Source of the DNA: Chryseobacterium endalhagicum
GTDB lineage: Bacteria > Bacteroidota > Bacteroidia > Flavobacteriales > Weeksellaceae
Direction of reading: 5' to 3'
DNA: 64,000 bases
Assembly: GCF_016745235.1 (NCBI RefSeq)
Contig: NZ_JAELVM010000001.1
Coordinates: 819,856-883,855 of the forward strand
Positions 63,544-64,000 of the stretch are shown piece after piece. Within the stretch, counting starts at the first letter, position 1, and each line of letters starts with the position of its first letter. A program made the translations under genes and the position numbers. The notes beneath the pieces were generated by a model. That model saw only the letters and a list, made by a program, of their open reading frames with translations, was not told the origin of the DNA and ran no database searches.

Positions 63544-64000
63544 ATGTCAACTATACCTGAAAAATCAAATGGAGCGGCTTTTCGCCCGGCGCAGAACGCA
63601 GACGGGGTGTCCGAGAATCATCATACCGGAATCAATCGTTTGGTCAAGCTTTCCTTAGTTATAGAGGGAAAAATTATCAAATTTTATAAACATTTTAAAC
63701 TGAAGCAAAGTTCCCAGCGCCATCATGAATTTACGCTTACCCTCGCGCATGATACTTTGGGAGACCGGCAGACCCATTCCCTGGAAGATGCCAATAAATT
63801 TCTGGGCAAACGTCTTACCGCGGTCATTTCATATAAAGATATAGAAAACAGTCCGGAGAGAACCTTTGTAGGGATTATTACCGGAGTAGGATTCAGCCAG
63901 GAGAAGATGAGTCTTGGAAACATTGTGCTTACCGGATGCAGCCCTACCATTCTGCTGGACGGAGCTTCCCATATCCAGAGTTTTGGAGGAAGCCAGCCTG
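63544..64000 (+). CDS. T6SS spike protein VgrG, 3' end outside window
   Basis: The open frame starts MSTIPEKSNGAAFRPAQNAD and continues to the window edge (152 codons visible). HEFTLTLAHDTLGD, VGIITGVGFSQEKMSLGNIV and GCSPTILLDGA are typical of the gp27/gp5-like VgrG N-terminal barrels. It forms the spike tip of the T6SS. The C-terminal part, where effectors could be fused, is not visible. Confidence 0.88.
   Translation, partial: MSTIPEKSNGAAFRPAQNADGVSENHHTGINRLVKLSLVIEGKIIKFYKHFKLKQSSQRHHEFTLTLAHDTLGDRQTHSLEDANKFLGKRLTAVISYKDIENSPERTFVGIITGVGFSQEKMSLGNIVLTGCSPTILLDGASHIQSFGGSQP

Overview
The window reads as chromosomal DNA of a Flavobacteriia member, most likely Chryseobacterium or a close relative such as Elizabethkingia. 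The basis is: gliding lipoprotein GldB and GldC, a type IX secretion C-terminal sorting domain, a PafA-type alkaline phosphatase, a Bacteroidota-type T6SS tube protein and VgrG, many SPII lipoproteins, almost no Shine-Dalgarno sites, and repeated Bacteroidota -7 boxes (TAnnTTTG) just upstream of starts. The genus is an inference; no rRNA is present.

Layout. 1-3.2 kb: end of a membrane acyltransferase, a Lys/Ala-rich exported protein and an RDD membrane protein. 3.3-6.7 kb: two lipoproteins of the cholesterol-dependent-cytolysin-like (CDCL) superfamily, one short and one long, plus a third lipoprotein whose promoter is a near copy of theirs. 7.0-8.2 kb: a duplicated module of a one-helix peptide plus a small soluble protein. 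8.6-11.7 kb: AraC regulator, nucleoid-associated protein, cyclase-family hydrolase. 11.8-17.8 kb: porin, DASS carboxylate transporter, sdhC, sdhA and sdhB in one operon. 18.4-22.2 kb: bacteriophytochrome kinase, heme oxygenase, malate dehydrogenase. 22.2-23.4 kb: an AT-rich gene resembling abortive-infection proteins. 23.7-30.8 kb: hydrolase, small secreted and membrane proteins, a double-glycine leader peptide, an SDR/TetR pair with matching operators, GNAT, VOC. 30.9-37.2 kb: PafA, a second Cys-rich peptide, a TPR/AraC regulator with a truncated partner, a T9SS-secreted repeat protein. 37.5-41.3 kb: three tandem paralogous secreted proteins. 41.5-42.7 kb: a barnase/barstar pair split by a 401-bp GIY-YIG cassette with perfect 32-bp inverted ends. 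43-50.2 kb: nadE, acetyltransferases, LRR protein, gldB, an ABC transporter whose permease is fused to a thioredoxin domain, gldC. 50.2-56.8 kb: lipoprotein, trans-sulfuration enzyme, DinB, a REP-associated transposase in its REP pairs, tsaC-like gene, CCA-adding enzyme. 57-60.1 kb: cobalamin riboswitch, TonB receptor and beta-propeller lipoprotein. 60.2-60.8 kb: a 116-bp tandem array. 60.9-64 kb: cytidine deaminase, old yellow enzyme, DUF2752, T6SS TssD and the start of VgrG.

Functional groupings. Several units fit antagonism or defence: the CDCL pair, barnase/barstar, Hcp/VgrG, the Abi-like gene and the Cys-rich leader peptides. The porin-transporter-sdhCAB operon looks like one route from dicarboxylate uptake to the respiratory chain. 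The heme oxygenase should supply biliverdin to the adjacent phytochrome. The riboswitch should control outer-membrane uptake of B12.

Most promising for follow-up: the CDCL long/short pair with its shared 36-bp promoter element, the GIY-YIG cassette inside barnase/barstar, the ABC permease-thioredoxin fusion between gldB and gldC, the duplicated peptide/soluble-protein module, and the 116-bp array. No rRNA, tRNA or CRISPR array was seen. All family assignments come from reading motifs, with no database search.
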